Positions 19,928 to 30,413 are shown, numbered from the stretch's first letter. The stretch: 64,000 nt of DNA from Bacillota bacterium (GCA_028719885.1 JAQYLT010000006.1:1-64000), one strand, 5' to 3'. Made by a program: numbers and translations. Notes: generated by a model from the sequence alone, not told the origin.

Positions 19928-20506
19928 ATGATGGAACAGCCCACTCAGTTCCGTTCCTCTTTGGGCGGCTTCAATCGGGAAGATGTGGTCCGCTATATGG
20001 AATTCATCAACAACAAGCACGCTGCCCAGGTGGCCCAGCTGACCAGTGAGCTGGAATACCTCCGGGGAAAGCAGGATACCCTGGACTCCAACCGGGTCTC
20101 CCAGCTGGAAAAGCAGCTCACCGCCGCCCAGGCGGAAAATGAGGTCCTCAAGCATCGGGTTGCCGCCCTGGAGCGCAGCTTAGAGGAAGCCAACGCCGCT
20201 CTGTCCCAGTCCGCCCCGGCAGCCGCGCCGGTACTGCCCTCCGAGTCCGAGCTGGAAGCCTACCGCCGGGCCGAACGGGTGGAGCGGGTGGCCAAGGAGC
20301 GGGCCCGTCAGGTGGGGCAGCAGACCGCAGGCGCCCTGGCACAAATCTCTCAGCAGATGGACCAGGTATCCGCCGCGCTCTCCGAAACCGCCGAAGAGAT
20401 GTCCCAGCAGCTGACCCAGCTTCAGGAGGCGGTTGCCATGAGCCGTCAGGCCCTGGACACCGCTGCCGGCATGGCCGAAGCCATGAACGCCGAAACGGAA
20501 GCATAA
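19928..20506 (+). CDS. DivIVA-like coiled-coil protein
   Basis: FRSSLGGFNREDVVRYMEFINNKHAAQV N-terminus, long coiled coil. Confidence 0.6.
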   Translation: MMEQPTQFRSSLGGFNREDVVRYMEFINNKHAAQVAQLTSELEYLRGKQDTLDSNRVSQLEKQLTAAQAENEVLKHRVAALERSLEEANAALSQSAPAAAPVLPSESELEAYRRAERVERVAKERARQVGQQTAGALAQISQQMDQVSAALSETAEEMSQQLTQLQEAVAMSRQALDTAAGMAEAMNAETEA

Positions 20507-20517
20507 CAAAATCACCC

Positions 20518-20554
20518 TTGAGGGCCCGTTCCCCTGGAATGGCCCTCTTTTTTT
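20518..20554 (+). terminator. Rho-independent terminator
   Basis: GAGGGCC...GGCCCTC followed by TTTTTTT. Confidence 0.85.
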
Positions 20555-20567
20555 GGAGGCAAATTGG

Positions 20568-21572
20568 ATGAACGTGTCAAAGCCCCGCTATTATGACGAT
20601 TTTCACTGTCTTGCCGGAAGCTGCCCGGACAGCTGCTGCAAGGAATGGGATGTGGATGTGGACGAAGCCTCCGCCGCCAACTACCGCAGCCTCCCCGGCC
20701 CGCTGGGAGATCGGCTCCGCCAGGTGCTGCAGGACTCAGACGGCGGCACCGTGATGACCATTGAAGAAGGCCGCTGCCCCATGTGGCGTCCGGACGGCCT
20801 GTGCCGCATTCAGGCAGAGCTGGGAGAGCAGGCCCTGTGCCGGGTCTGCCGCCAGTTCCCCCGGCTGCGCCACGACTACGGCAGCTTCGCGGAGCTGGGG
20901 CTGGAGCTCAGCTGCCCGGAGGCAGCCAGGCTGATTCTGTCCGAAGCAAAGGGAGAAACCGTCCGCTTTGACGACGGTCATCCGCCGGAGGAGGGCTGCG
21001 ACCAGGAGGCCCTTGCCATTCTGCTGGAAACCCGGGAAAAGGCCCTCTCCCTGCTGGACCGGGCGGACAATCCCGGCGACGGGCTTACCCTGCTGCTGCT
21101 CTACGGCTTCCAGGCCCAGGAGCAGCTGGACGGCGGGGAGGAAGAGGAATTCTCCCCGGCGGAAGCGCTGAAAACCGCCGCCGCCCTGAAACGGGAGCCG
21201 GATATTCCGGGCTTTCTGGACTATTTCAAACATCTGGAAATTCTCACGGAGCAGTGGAAAAAGCTGCTGAACCAGCCCCACAGCCCATCCCTGCCGCCCC
21301 AGACCAGGAATCTGGCCCGGTACCTGACAGAGCGGTACTGGCTCCAGGCGGTGAGCGACTACGACCTGGTCTGCCGGGTGAAATTCATTGTCATCAGCTG
21401 CCTGCTGGTGGGGCTGCTGGGGGGAAATTTCACCCGCACCGCCCAGCTGTTTTCCAAGGAAATCGAAAACGATGCCGACAATGTGGATGCCATTCTGGAC
21501 GCCGCCTACGAAGTCCGGGCCTTTGCCGACGACCGGCTGCTGGGCATGCTCCAAATGGGGAAAGGGGATTGA
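20568..21572 (+). CDS. Flagellin lysine-N-methylase (FliB)-like cysteine-rich protein
   Basis: PRYYDDFHCLAGSCPDSCCKEWDVDVD, GRCPMWRPDGLCRIQAELGEQALCRVCRQFPR, LELSCPEAARLIL. Confidence 0.85.
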   Translation: MNVSKPRYYDDFHCLAGSCPDSCCKEWDVDVDEASAANYRSLPGPLGDRLRQVLQDSDGGTVMTIEEGRCPMWRPDGLCRIQAELGEQALCRVCRQFPRLRHDYGSFAELGLELSCPEAARLILSEAKGETVRFDDGHPPEEGCDQEALAILLETREKALSLLDRADNPGDGLTLLLLYGFQAQEQLDGGEEEEFSPAEALKTAAALKREPDIPGFLDYFKHLEILTEQWKKLLNQPHSPSLPPQTRNLARYLTERYWLQAVSDYDLVCRVKFIVISCLLVGLLGGNFTRTAQLFSKEIENDADNVDAILDAAYEVRAFADDRLLGMLQMGKGD

Positions 21573-21573
21573 C

Positions 21574-22509
21574 ATGGTACAGATTCTCACCATTCTGCTG
21601 CCCATCGCCGTGATGATCGGGGTGGGCGCCTGGTGCCGGGCCAGCGGCTTTCTCTCGGACACCGGCATTGAAAACATCAAAAAGCTGGTCACCAAAATCA
21701 TTCTGCCCGTGGCCATCTTCCACGCCCTGTCCACCGCGGATTATTCCGCCAAAACCGCCGTTGTGGTGGGACTGGTGTTTGCCGTGGAGCTGTTGACCTT
21801 TGGGGTGGGGTTTCTCCTCCGGCGGCTTCTTCCCGAGGCCTACGGAAAATACATTCCCTTTATGGTCTGCCTGTACGAGGGGGGCATGATCGCCTATCCC
21901 CTGTACGCCAATCTCTGCGGCAGCGAGAATCTGTCCAGAATGGCCATGCTGGATATCCCCGGGCTGCTCTTCGGCTTCTCCATATACATGGGGCTTTTGG
22001 AGGAAATGGAAACCGGGACCAAGCCCAGCGCCAAAAATCTGCTGCGGGACGCCCTGCGGAACCCCGCCTTTATCGCCAGTGCCGCCGGTGTGGTCTTCGG
22101 CCTCTGTGGCATCACCAAGGCGCTGCTGGCCAGTCCCTTTGGGGAGGCCTACCTCTCCGCCCAGCAGCTGCTCACCGCCCCCATGACGGCCATGATTCTT
22201 CTGGTGGTGGGCTACAGCCTGAAGCCGGACATCACCGACTGGAAGCCCTGCCTGCAAACCATTTTGCTGCGTCTGCTGGTCCAGGCCGGGGCCATTGCCC
22301 TTACCGTGGCGGGGCTGCGGCTGCTGGTACCTGGGGATGACCTGCTGATTCTGGCGGTGGTGATTTACATGTCCGCCCCCGCCACCTTCAGTATGCAGTC
22401 CTTCCTCCGCAGCCGTCAGGCCAGTGCCTACGCGGCGGCGGTGAGCTCTGTGTATGTGTTCATCAGCATCGCCGTGTACGCCGTGGCGGCGATGTTCCTG
22501 GCTGTTTAG
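21574..22509 (+). CDS. AEC-family transporter (auxin efflux carrier-like permease)
   Basis: MVQILTILLPIAVMIGVGAWCRASG, IENIKKLVTKIILPVAIFHAL, two-times-5 TM layout. Confidence 0.88.
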   Translation: MVQILTILLPIAVMIGVGAWCRASGFLSDTGIENIKKLVTKIILPVAIFHALSTADYSAKTAVVVGLVFAVELLTFGVGFLLRRLLPEAYGKYIPFMVCLYEGGMIAYPLYANLCGSENLSRMAMLDIPGLLFGFSIYMGLLEEMETGTKPSAKNLLRDALRNPAFIASAAGVVFGLCGITKALLASPFGEAYLSAQQLLTAPMTAMILLVVGYSLKPDITDWKPCLQTILLRLLVQAGAIALTVAGLRLLVPGDDLLILAVVIYMSAPATFSMQSFLRSRQASAYAAAVSSVYVFISIAVYAVAAMFLAV

Positions 22510-22525
22510 TTGAAAGGAGGCTGCC

Positions 22526-23659
22526 ATGAAGCTGCTCCACCTTTCCGACCTGCATCTGGGAAAACGACTGAACGAGTTTTCCCTGGTGGAGGATCAGAAA
22601 TATATCCTGAATCAAATCCTGGAAATCGTGGACCGAGAAACGCCGGACGCGTTGGTGATTGCCGGGGATGTTTACGACAAGGCCGTCCCCTCGGTGGAGG
22701 CGGTGGGCCTGTTCGACGATTTTCTGGTCCGGCTGGCGGAAAAAAGGCTGCCGGTTTTCGTCATCAGCGGCAACCACGATTCCCCGGAGCGAATCTCCTT
22801 TGGCTCCCGGCTGCTGGACATTTCCGGCATCCACCTGAGCCCGGTGTACAGCGGCCAGGTAGAGCCCATCACCTTACAGGATGAATTCGGCCCGGTGCAC
22901 TTCTATCTGCTGCCCTTTGTCAAGCCCATCCATGTGCGCCGGTTCTTCCCGGAGGAACCCACCGACACCTATTCCCAGGCCCTGTCCACCGCCATCGGCC
23001 ATCTGGAGCTGAACCGGCAGGAGCGGAATGTGCTGGTGACTCACCAGTTCGTCACCGGGGCGCTGCGGTCGGATTCCGAGGAAATCTCCCTGGGGGGCGC
23101 GGACCATGTGGACAGCAGTGTGTTCCGGGACTTTGACTATGTGGCCCTGGGGCACCTCCACGCTCCTCAGAATTGCGGCAGCGAGCATATCCGCTACTGC
23201 GGCACCCCCCTGAAGTATTCCTTTTCCGAGGCCAGGGACGAAAAATCCGTCACCATCGTTCAGCTGGGGGAGAAAGGCTCCCTTTCTGTCCGTACCACCG
23301 CATTGAAGCCGCTGCGGGAGCTGGTGGAGCTCCGGGGCAGCTTTGAAGAATTGACCTCCAGGGAATTCTACCAGGGCACCTCCTGGCAGGAGGACTACAC
23401 CCACCTGACCCTCACCGATGAAGAGGACATCCCCGACGCTCTGGGGAAGCTCCGCCTCATCTACCGGGGGCTCATGAAGCTGGACTACGACAATGCCCGC
23501 ACCCGGTCCAACGCAGAAATCACCGGGGAAACGGTGCAGCGGAACAAATCCCCTTTGGAGCTCTTCGCGGACTTTTATGAGCTGCAGAACAACCGGCCTA
23601 TGACGGCACAGCAGCTGGTATTTCTGGAAGAGCTCATCACCCGGATGGAGGAAAACTGA
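22526..23659 (+). CDS. sbcD: Exonuclease SbcCD subunit D
   Basis: MKLLHLSDLHLGKRL, IAGDVYDKAVPS, ISGNHDSPERI, ALGHLHAPQ metallophosphatase motifs; adjacent to sbcC. Confidence 0.96.
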   Translation: MKLLHLSDLHLGKRLNEFSLVEDQKYILNQILEIVDRETPDALVIAGDVYDKAVPSVEAVGLFDDFLVRLAEKRLPVFVISGNHDSPERISFGSRLLDISGIHLSPVYSGQVEPITLQDEFGPVHFYLLPFVKPIHVRRFFPEEPTDTYSQALSTAIGHLELNRQERNVLVTHQFVTGALRSDSEEISLGGADHVDSSVFRDFDYVALGHLHAPQNCGSEHIRYCGTPLKYSFSEARDEKSVTIVQLGEKGSLSVRTTALKPLRELVELRGSFEELTSREFYQGTSWQEDYTHLTLTDEEDIPDALGKLRLIYRGLMKLDYDNARTRSNAEITGETVQRNKSPLELFADFYELQNNRPMTAQQLVFLEELITRMEEN

Positions 23660-23661
23660 CC

Positions 23662-26600
23662 ATGAGGCCAACCAAGCTGACCCTTTCCGCCTTCGGCCCC
23701 TATGCGGGCCAGGCTGTTTTGAATATGGAGGATTTGGGGCGGCAGGGGCTGTACCTCATCACCGGCGACACCGGCGCGGGGAAAACCACCCTGTTCGACG
23801 CCATCACCTTCGCCCTCTACGGCGAGGCCAGCGGCGACAACCGGAGCCCGGGGATGTTCCGCTCCAAATACGCCGCACCGGAGACCCCCACCTTTGTGGA
23901 GCTGGAATTTGAATGCCGGGGGAAGCGCTACACCCTGCGCCGCTGCCCGGAATACCAGCGGCCCAAGCTCCACGGCACCGGCACCACCACCCAGCGCCCC
24001 GAGGCCTGGCTGCTGATGCCCGACGGGACCCCCATCACCAAACCCCGGGAGGTGGACGCCGCCGTGGGGGAGATTCTGGGACTGGACCGGAACCAGTTTA
24101 TGCAGATCGCTATGATCGCCCAGGGGGATTTTCTCAAGCTGCTGCTGGCCTCCACCGAGGACCGGAAGCAGATTTTCCGGAAGATTTTCAAGACCGATCT
24201 GTTCCAACAGCTTCAGGAAAGCCTGAAGCGGGAGTCCGGCAAGCTGGCTGACCGGTGCGCCGACGCCCGAAAGAGCGTGGAGCAGTACATTGCCGGGGTG
24301 CGCTGTGAAGAAGCGGACCCCCTCTATCCCCAGCTGCAGCTGGCCCAGGCGGGGAAGCTCCCCATGGAGGAAACCACCGCCCTCATCGCTCAGATTTTGG
24401 AGCAGGACAAGCTCCGCTCCCAGCAGCTGCAGGGGCAATTGGAGGAATTGGAGGAACAGCTGAAAGCCATCCACACCCGGCTGAATCAGGCCGCCCAGCA
24501 GCAAGAAAGCCGGCAGGCCCTCTGCCAAATGGAGCAGGAGCTGGCACAGCAGACGGCGCTTCTGGCCCAGGCAGCGGAAAAGCGGGCCCAGGAGCGCGGC
24601 CGCCAGCCCCAGCGGGAGGAACTCGCCCGGCAGATCGCCCTGCTGGAAGCCCAGCTGCCCCAGTACACCCTGCTGGAAAGCCAGCAGGAGAGCCGGAAAA
24701 CCCAGCAGCGGCAGCTGTCCGCCCATCAAGGGGAGCTGGAAGATCTCAAGGCAGAGGCCCGACAGCAGCAGACCCAACTGGAACAGCTTCGTCAAGAGTT
24801 GGATGCTCTGCAAAACGCCGGGGAGGAACAGCTCCGGCTGCTGGAACAAAAGAAAGACACCCTCACCCGGCTGGATGCTCTGAAGGCCTACGAAAGCCAG
24901 TGCCAACGGCTGGCCCAATTGGAGCACCGGCGGCAGCTGCTGGAAGCGGCGCTGGTCCAAAAGCAGCAGGAGGCAGAGCAGGCGGATTCCCTGGTGCAGC
25001 GCGCCGCCCTGCTGAAAAGCCGACTGCCGGCCTATGGGCTGCTGGAACAGAAGCAGAAAGCCGCCGCTGCCCTCCGGGAGCAGCTTCCCCGGCAGCAGGA
25101 GGACCTATCCCAACAGAAGCAGCGGCTGCTGACCCTGCAGCAGCAGTGGGACCGGGACCGACAGGCGCTGGACGCCCTGGCGGAGGTCCCCGGTCAGCGG
25201 GAGCGGCTGTCCGAAGAAAAAAACAAAACCCAGCGCCGAATTCGGCTGCTGGAGCAATCGAAAAAGCAAGCCGCCCAGCTGCAGCGGCTGAACGCTCAGC
25301 TGGAAGCTGCTCAGCAGCGCTACCGGGAGGCCGCCCAGGCGGAGCAAAAGGCCCAGCAGCGATACCTGGAATACAACACCGCCTTCCTTTCGGAGCAGGC
25401 GGGGATCCTGGCCCAGGAGCTCACCGAGGGGATGCCCTGCCGGGTGTGCGGCTCCCTGCACCACCCCAATCCCGCAAGGAAATCGGAGCATGCTCCCACG
25501 GAGGCCCAGCTGAATCAGGCCAGGGAGGAAGCCCACCGTGCCCAGGAGGAAATGGCCCGCCGGAGCCGGGACTGTGCCGGGCTGCTGGCCCAGAGGGACG
25601 CCCAGGAGCAGCAGCTGAACGCCTCCTTGGGGGAGCTGGAGCTGACGAACGAGGACATTCCCCAGCTTTCCCAGCTTCTGGACCGGGAGACAGGCCGCCT
25701 TTCGGAATTGGAGGCGGAATACACCCGGCAGAGCCGGAACCTGGAACGCAAGGAGCAGCTGGAGCAGCGGCAGCCTGAGCTGCAGCGGGAAATCACCGAG
25801 CTGACCCGGCAGACCGCCGCCCTGGAAGCAAGCCTCAGCGGCCTGCAGGAGCAGCTCCGTCTGGCCGACGGAGAGGCGGAGGAGCAAGCCCGGCAGCTGC
25901 CCTATGCCACCCGGGAGGAGGCAGAGCAGGAGATCGGCCGCTGCACCCAATTGGCCCGGCAGCTCACCCAGGCGCTGGAACAGGCCCGGCAGCAACGGGA
26001 GCAGACCAATCAGGACTGCGCGGGGGCCAAATCCGTGCTGGAACAGACGGCGGAAAACCTTTCCGCGCTGCTGGGAATCCAGCCGGGAAGCACCCTACAG
26101 CAGGAGGCAGCGGCACGGCTGGAGGAACTGAGCGCATTGCTTCGCCGGTTGGAGGAAGCCCTGCCCCAGGCGGAGGAAAAGCGCCGCCGGAAAAAGGAAT
26201 TGGAGGACGCCCTGCCCAAGCTCACCCGGCAGGTCCAGGAAAACGGGGCGCAAAGCCAGCGATTGGAAAACCGGATCGCGGGAGAGCTGGCTGCCCTGGA
26301 AGCCCTGGACCGGCAGCTATCCCAATTGTCCGGCAATCTGACCTATGAAACCCACCGGGCCGCCTGCCAGGCCTTAGAGGAAAAGCGCCGGAACCGGGAG
26401 GCTCTGGAACTGGCATTGGAGCAGGCGGAGCAGGAATACCGGGAGCGAAGTGAGGACCTGATTCGCATCCGTTCCGCTGCCCAGCAGCTGAAAAGCCAAT
26501 TGGAGGCGGCCCCCTCCATCGACCCGGAGGCAGAAACCGCCGCCCAAACTGCCGCCCTGGACACCCAGCGGCAGCTTCGCCTGGAAAAGCAGCGCTGCGA

Positions 26601-27228
26601 TGGCGCCATTGCGGTGAACGCCCCGGCGCTGAAAAGCATCCATCAGCGCCAGTCGGAGCTGACAGCCCTGGAGGCCCGGTACACCTGGGTCCGGTCGTTG
26701 TCCAACACCGCCAACGGCAATCTGCCGGGAAAAGAGAAAATCATGCTGGAAACCTACATCCAGATGACCTATTTTGACCGGATCCTCCGCCGGGCCAACC
26801 TGCGCCTGGGGGTGATGACCGACGGCCAGTACGAGCTGAAGCGCCGCACCGAGGCGGAGAACAACCGAAGCCAGAGCGGCTTGGAGCTGGATGTGCTGGA
26901 CCATTGGAGCGGCAGCCAGCGCAGTGTAAAGAGCCTGTCCGGCGGCGAGTCCTTTTTGGCCTCCCTGGCCCTGGCTCTGGGGCTGTCGGACGTGATCCAG
27001 TCCAGCGCCGGGGGCGTGCGGCTGGACACCATGTTTGTAGACGAGGGCTTCGGCTCCCTGGACGAGGACGCCCTGGACCAGGCCATGAAAGCCCTCATGG
27101 GGCTCACCGAGGGCAACCGGCTGGTGGGCATCATCTCCCACGTGGGGGAGCTGAAAAGCCGGATCGACCGGCAGATTCTGGTCACCAAGGACCGCTCCGG
27201 TGGCAGCAGCGCCAGAATCCTGGGATAA
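23662..27228 (+). CDS. sbcC: Exonuclease SbcCD subunit C (SMC-like ATPase)
   Basis: ITGDTGAGKTTLFDAI Walker A, zinc-hook MPCRVCGSLHHP, SGGESFLASLALALGLSD signature, long coiled coil. Confidence 0.97.
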   Translation: MRPTKLTLSAFGPYAGQAVLNMEDLGRQGLYLITGDTGAGKTTLFDAITFALYGEASGDNRSPGMFRSKYAAPETPTFVELEFECRGKRYTLRRCPEYQRPKLHGTGTTTQRPEAWLLMPDGTPITKPREVDAAVGEILGLDRNQFMQIAMIAQGDFLKLLLASTEDRKQIFRKIFKTDLFQQLQESLKRESGKLADRCADARKSVEQYIAGVRCEEADPLYPQLQLAQAGKLPMEETTALIAQILEQDKLRSQQLQGQLEELEEQLKAIHTRLNQAAQQQESRQALCQMEQELAQQTALLAQAAEKRAQERGRQPQREELARQIALLEAQLPQYTLLESQQESRKTQQRQLSAHQGELEDLKAEARQQQTQLEQLRQELDALQNAGEEQLRLLEQKKDTLTRLDALKAYESQCQRLAQLEHRRQLLEAALVQKQQEAEQADSLVQRAALLKSRLPAYGLLEQKQKAAAALREQLPRQQEDLSQQKQRLLTLQQQWDRDRQALDALAEVPGQRERLSEEKNKTQRRIRLLEQSKKQAAQLQRLNAQLEAAQQRYREAAQAEQKAQQRYLEYNTAFLSEQAGILAQELTEGMPCRVCGSLHHPNPARKSEHAPTEAQLNQAREEAHRAQEEMARRSRDCAGLLAQRDAQEQQLNASLGELELTNEDIPQLSQLLDRETGRLSELEAEYTRQSRNLERKEQLEQRQPELQREITELTRQTAALEASLSGLQEQLRLADGEAEEQARQLPYATREEAEQEIGRCTQLARQLTQALEQARQQREQTNQDCAGAKSVLEQTAENLSALLGIQPGSTLQQEAAARLEELSALLRRLEEALPQAEEKRRRKKELEDALPKLTRQVQENGAQSQRLENRIAGELAALEALDRQLSQLSGNLTYETHRAACQALEEKRRNREALELALEQAEQEYRERSEDLIRIRSAAQQLKSQLEAAPSIDPEAETAAQTAALDTQRQLRLEKQRCDGAIAVNAPALKSIHQRQSELTALEARYTWVRSLSNTANGNLPGKEKIMLETYIQMTYFDRILRRANLRLGVMTDGQYELKRRTEAENNRSQSGLELDVLDHWSGSQRSVKSLSGGESFLASLALALGLSDVIQSSAGGVRLDTMFVDEGFGSLDEDALDQAMKALMGLTEGNRLVGIISHVGELKSRIDRQILVTKDRSGGSSARILG

Positions 27229-27277
27229 AAACAATTCCGCCAGCGAATCGATAAATTGGAACCTGTAGAGGTGATTC

Positions 27278-27588
27278 GTAGGGAACGGATTTATCCGTTC
27301 CGAAATGTGGATCACCATCCATGGTTCGTTGAACGGGGAATGGTCCGTACACACCCTTGGGAATGGGCTTGCTCATTCCGTCGGCGAAGCCTGTTTTTCG
27401 AATGTTTTTATCATGAATTCGGCTAGATATTCGGATAACTTTACCCTTTGTCAAATAATTGGGTGCGTTAATTCCGCTTCGCGGGCGGAACGGATAAATC
27501 CGTTCCCTACGCAAAACACAACGTTTTTTCGATTCAATAACCCCCGGTGATTTGCGACCAGGGCGGAATGCATGAATTCATTCCCTAC
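27278..27588. repeat. REP/BIME-like cluster (hairpins 27282-27301, 27487-27506, 27565-27584)
   Basis: Contains a 233-bp element 27278..27510 near-identical to 2803..3035, plus an inverse unit ending CTAC. Confidence 0.9.
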
Positions 27589-27684
27589 GAAAAATCTTGC
27601 CAAATCCCAATTTGTCTTTTGCTGAGAAAGGCCGATCAGCAGATAAAATTTTTCACGATCTCACGTAAAAAGGAGCTGAACCCT

Positions 27685-28725
27685 TTGAAAATTCAAATCA
27701 TCCCGGTGCTCATGCTGTGCCTGCTGCTGTGCGCCTGCGGCGGCAAGGAACAGGTTCCCCCAACGCAGGTGCCATCCACAGAGCAGACCGAATTGCAGGA
27801 AACAACCCAGCCGGAAACAATTCAGCCGGTAACCACCCAATCAGCCCAGCCGCCGGTGATCACCAAGGACCCAACCGGTGAGAAGCTCTCCCCCGGCGGG
27901 AAGACCTGGTTCGTGGCCCACGCGGAGGGGGCCAGCATCCTCACCTGGGAATTCGTCTCCCCGGAGGGAACGGTGTACTCCGTCACGGAGGCCATGAGCC
28001 AAAACACCGGCCTGCAGGTGGACATCTCCAAGGAGGATACCGTCCAGGTGAGCAGTGTGCCCTTGTCGCTGAACGGCTGGTCCGTCCGGGCACGATTCGA
28101 CGGCCCCGGCGGCTCTGCCACCAGCCAGGAAGCGCTAATTACCGTAAGCCAGAGCGAGGGCGCCTATGATGCCGCTCTCCAGCGCTACCGGGAGGCCATG
28201 GCCCACCGGGAGGAAGGAGCCTGGGCCCAATACGATGTGAGCGAGATGATCCTCTACGCCCGGCATGTGGGCTACGCCAAAATCGACCTGGACAACGACG
28301 GCAGCCAGGAGCTGATCGTGGCCGGCATTGGCTACGACATCCCCCAGGAGCCCTATGTGTTTGAGATTTTTACCCTGGAAAACGGCGTCCCGATGACGGT
28401 GGGCAGGTCCTCGGCCCGCTCCCGGCTGTTCTTAATGGCCGACGGTAAAATTTACAACGAGGGCTCCAGCGGCGCGGCCAGCAGCAATTTCAGCGTGATG
28501 CAGTTCTCCGGCGGCCAGCTCCGGTTCCTCACCGGGCTGTACACCACCGACACCCTGGCTGACGGCAGCCCCAGCCCCTACACCTATTACTACACCACCT
28601 CCAACCAGTACGGCGACCTGACCCTGCTTGCCGGGGACAACGGCATGGAGGAAAAGGTGGCAGAAACCTTCCTTTCCAGCTGGCGGGATTCCATCACCCT
28701 GCCCCAGCTCTGCCTCATTGCGTAA
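27685..28725 (+). CDS. Hypothetical lipoprotein
   Basis: TTG start with AGGAG upstream; LKIQIIPVLMLCLLLCACGGKEQ lipobox. Confidence 0.65.
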   Translation: MKIQIIPVLMLCLLLCACGGKEQVPPTQVPSTEQTELQETTQPETIQPVTTQSAQPPVITKDPTGEKLSPGGKTWFVAHAEGASILTWEFVSPEGTVYSVTEAMSQNTGLQVDISKEDTVQVSSVPLSLNGWSVRARFDGPGGSATSQEALITVSQSEGAYDAALQRYREAMAHREEGAWAQYDVSEMILYARHVGYAKIDLDNDGSQELIVAGIGYDIPQEPYVFEIFTLENGVPMTVGRSSARSRLFLMADGKIYNEGSSGAASSNFSVMQFSGGQLRFLTGLYTTDTLADGSPSPYTYYYTTSNQYGDLTLLAGDNGMEEKVAETFLSSWRDSITLPQLCLIA

Positions 28726-28730
28726 AAAAC

Positions 28731-28760
28731 GAACCAGGGCCGAAAAGCCCTGGTTGTTTT
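28731..28760. terminator. Rho-independent terminator between convergent genes
   Basis: AACCAGGGC-CGAAAA-GCCCTGGTT followed by GTTTTAT. Confidence 0.85.
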
Positions 28761-28764
28761 ATAA

Positions 28765-30162
28765 TCAGTCATTGGAATCCTTGGGCAGGAGCACGTTCAG
28801 CAAAATGGCCACCAAGGCGGCGGGGACAATGCCGGAGCCGCCGAAAATCAGGCTGACCATCTGGGGTGCCTTAGCCAGCACCGCCGGATTGGCGCCGATA
28901 CCGTAGCCCAGCCCCAGGGCCACGGAGACAATGCTCAGGCTCCTGGCGGTGAGGGGCTCCCGGGTGATGAGCTGGATGCCGCTGACCACAATGGAGGAGA
29001 ACATCATCACCGCCGCGCCGCCCAGCACGGACTGGGGCATGATGGACACCAGAGCGCCCAGCTTGGGCACCAGGCCGCAGAGAATCAAAAACACCGCGCC
29101 GGTGGCCAGGGCCAGGCGGTTCACCACCTTGGTCATGGAAACCAGGCCCACATTCTGACTGAAGGAGGTATTGGGCAGTACGCCGAAGAGGGCGGCAAAG
29201 CTGGAGCCCAGGCCGTCGCAGATCACGCCGCCGGAGAGCTCCTTGTCGGTGGCCTCCCGGTTCATGCCGCCCATGGTCACACCGGAGATATCTCCCACGG
29301 TTTCCACAGCGGTGACAATGAACATAATCATCACCGGGGCAATGGCCCGCAGGTCAAACACGGGCTTCACGGGCATGAGCTTGGGGAAAGCGAACCAGGA
29401 GGCATCCGCCACCTTGCTCCAATTCAGCACCCAGGCCTTCGTCACCTCCGCGCCCTGGGCATTTACCGTGGTGGTGGGCAGCACCAGACCCATGAGGAAG
29501 GCCGCAATGTAGCCCACGATGATGCCGATGAGGATGGAGGAGGAGCTGATGATGCCTCCGGCCCGGTTCTTCAGCACCAGAATCACCACCAGCACCAGCA
29601 GGCCCAGCAGCAGATTTTCCATGGAGCCAAAGTCCGCCGCGCCGCTGCCGCCGCCAAAAGAATTGATGCCCACACCGATGAGGCTCAGGCCGATGGACAG
29701 CACCACGGTGCCGGTGACCACCGAGGGGAAGAATTTCCGCAGGGGCTTGAGGAAGAAGCCCAGCACCGCCTCAAACAGGCCGCCCAGAATGGAGGCACCC
29801 ATGATGGCACCGTAGGCCACCACGCTGCCGCCCATGGTTTTGGCCACGGAGTTGAACACCCCGATGAAGCCGGAGGAGGTGCCCATGATGATGGGGACCT
29901 TGCCGCCGATGGGACCGATGGAGAACAGCTGCACCAATGTCACCAGGCCCGCCACCAGCATGGCGTTTTGCAGCAGACTGATCTGCAGCTCGGCAAATTC
30001 CCCGCCCACCAGGCCGCAGGTGCCGGTGATGATCAGCAGCGGGGTCAGATTGCCCACGAACATGGCCAGCACATGCTGTAAGCCCAGGGGGATTGCCTGC
30101 TTCAGGGGCATTTTTCCGTCGAAGCGGAAGGCCTGATCGTCCAGGCAAAAACCGTTTTTCAT
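28765..30162 (-). CDS. NCS2-family purine/uracil permease
   Basis: PLKQAIPLGLQHVLAMFVGNLTPLLI, ALFGVLPNTSFSQNVGLVSMTKVVNR. Confidence 0.93.
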   Translation of the reverse strand: MKNGFCLDDQAFRFDGKMPLKQAIPLGLQHVLAMFVGNLTPLLIITGTCGLVGGEFAELQISLLQNAMLVAGLVTLVQLFSIGPIGGKVPIIMGTSSGFIGVFNSVAKTMGGSVVAYGAIMGASILGGLFEAVLGFFLKPLRKFFPSVVTGTVVLSIGLSLIGVGINSFGGGSGAADFGSMENLLLGLLVLVVILVLKNRAGGIISSSSILIGIIVGYIAAFLMGLVLPTTTVNAQGAEVTKAWVLNWSKVADASWFAFPKLMPVKPVFDLRAIAPVMIMFIVTAVETVGDISGVTMGGMNREATDKELSGGVICDGLGSSFAALFGVLPNTSFSQNVGLVSMTKVVNRLALATGAVFLILCGLVPKLGALVSIMPQSVLGGAAVMMFSSIVVSGIQLITREPLTARSLSIVSVALGLGYGIGANPAVLAKAPQMVSLIFGGSGIVPAALVAILLNVLLPKDSND

Positions 30163-30395
30163 ATTGTATCCTCTCTTTTTCTTTTTTGCAGGGACATTAT
30201 ACCAGAACCTGCCCCCGGTGTAAACCGGGATTTTCCGCCGCACTGAAAAAGAGAGGATTTTCTGCTGTCTGTTCGCGGTGTGGGGCTGGCATGTGGATTT
30301 TGGGAATGGCGCTGCCCGTTCTGGAAAAAATTTATTGGATACCGTCATAATGCCGGAATGATTCCTGATTTTTCCATAGAAATTATATGGACTGC

Positions 30396-30413
30396 TTGTT
30401 GAAAAATCAACAA
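30396..30413. promoter_or_regulatory. Perfect inverted repeat TTGTTGA-AAAA-TCAACAA, candidate operator overlapping the marR promoter
   Basis: 7-bp perfect arms overlapping the -35 box TTGAAA (30399-30404), 17 nt from TAAAAT (30422-30427). Confidence 0.6.
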
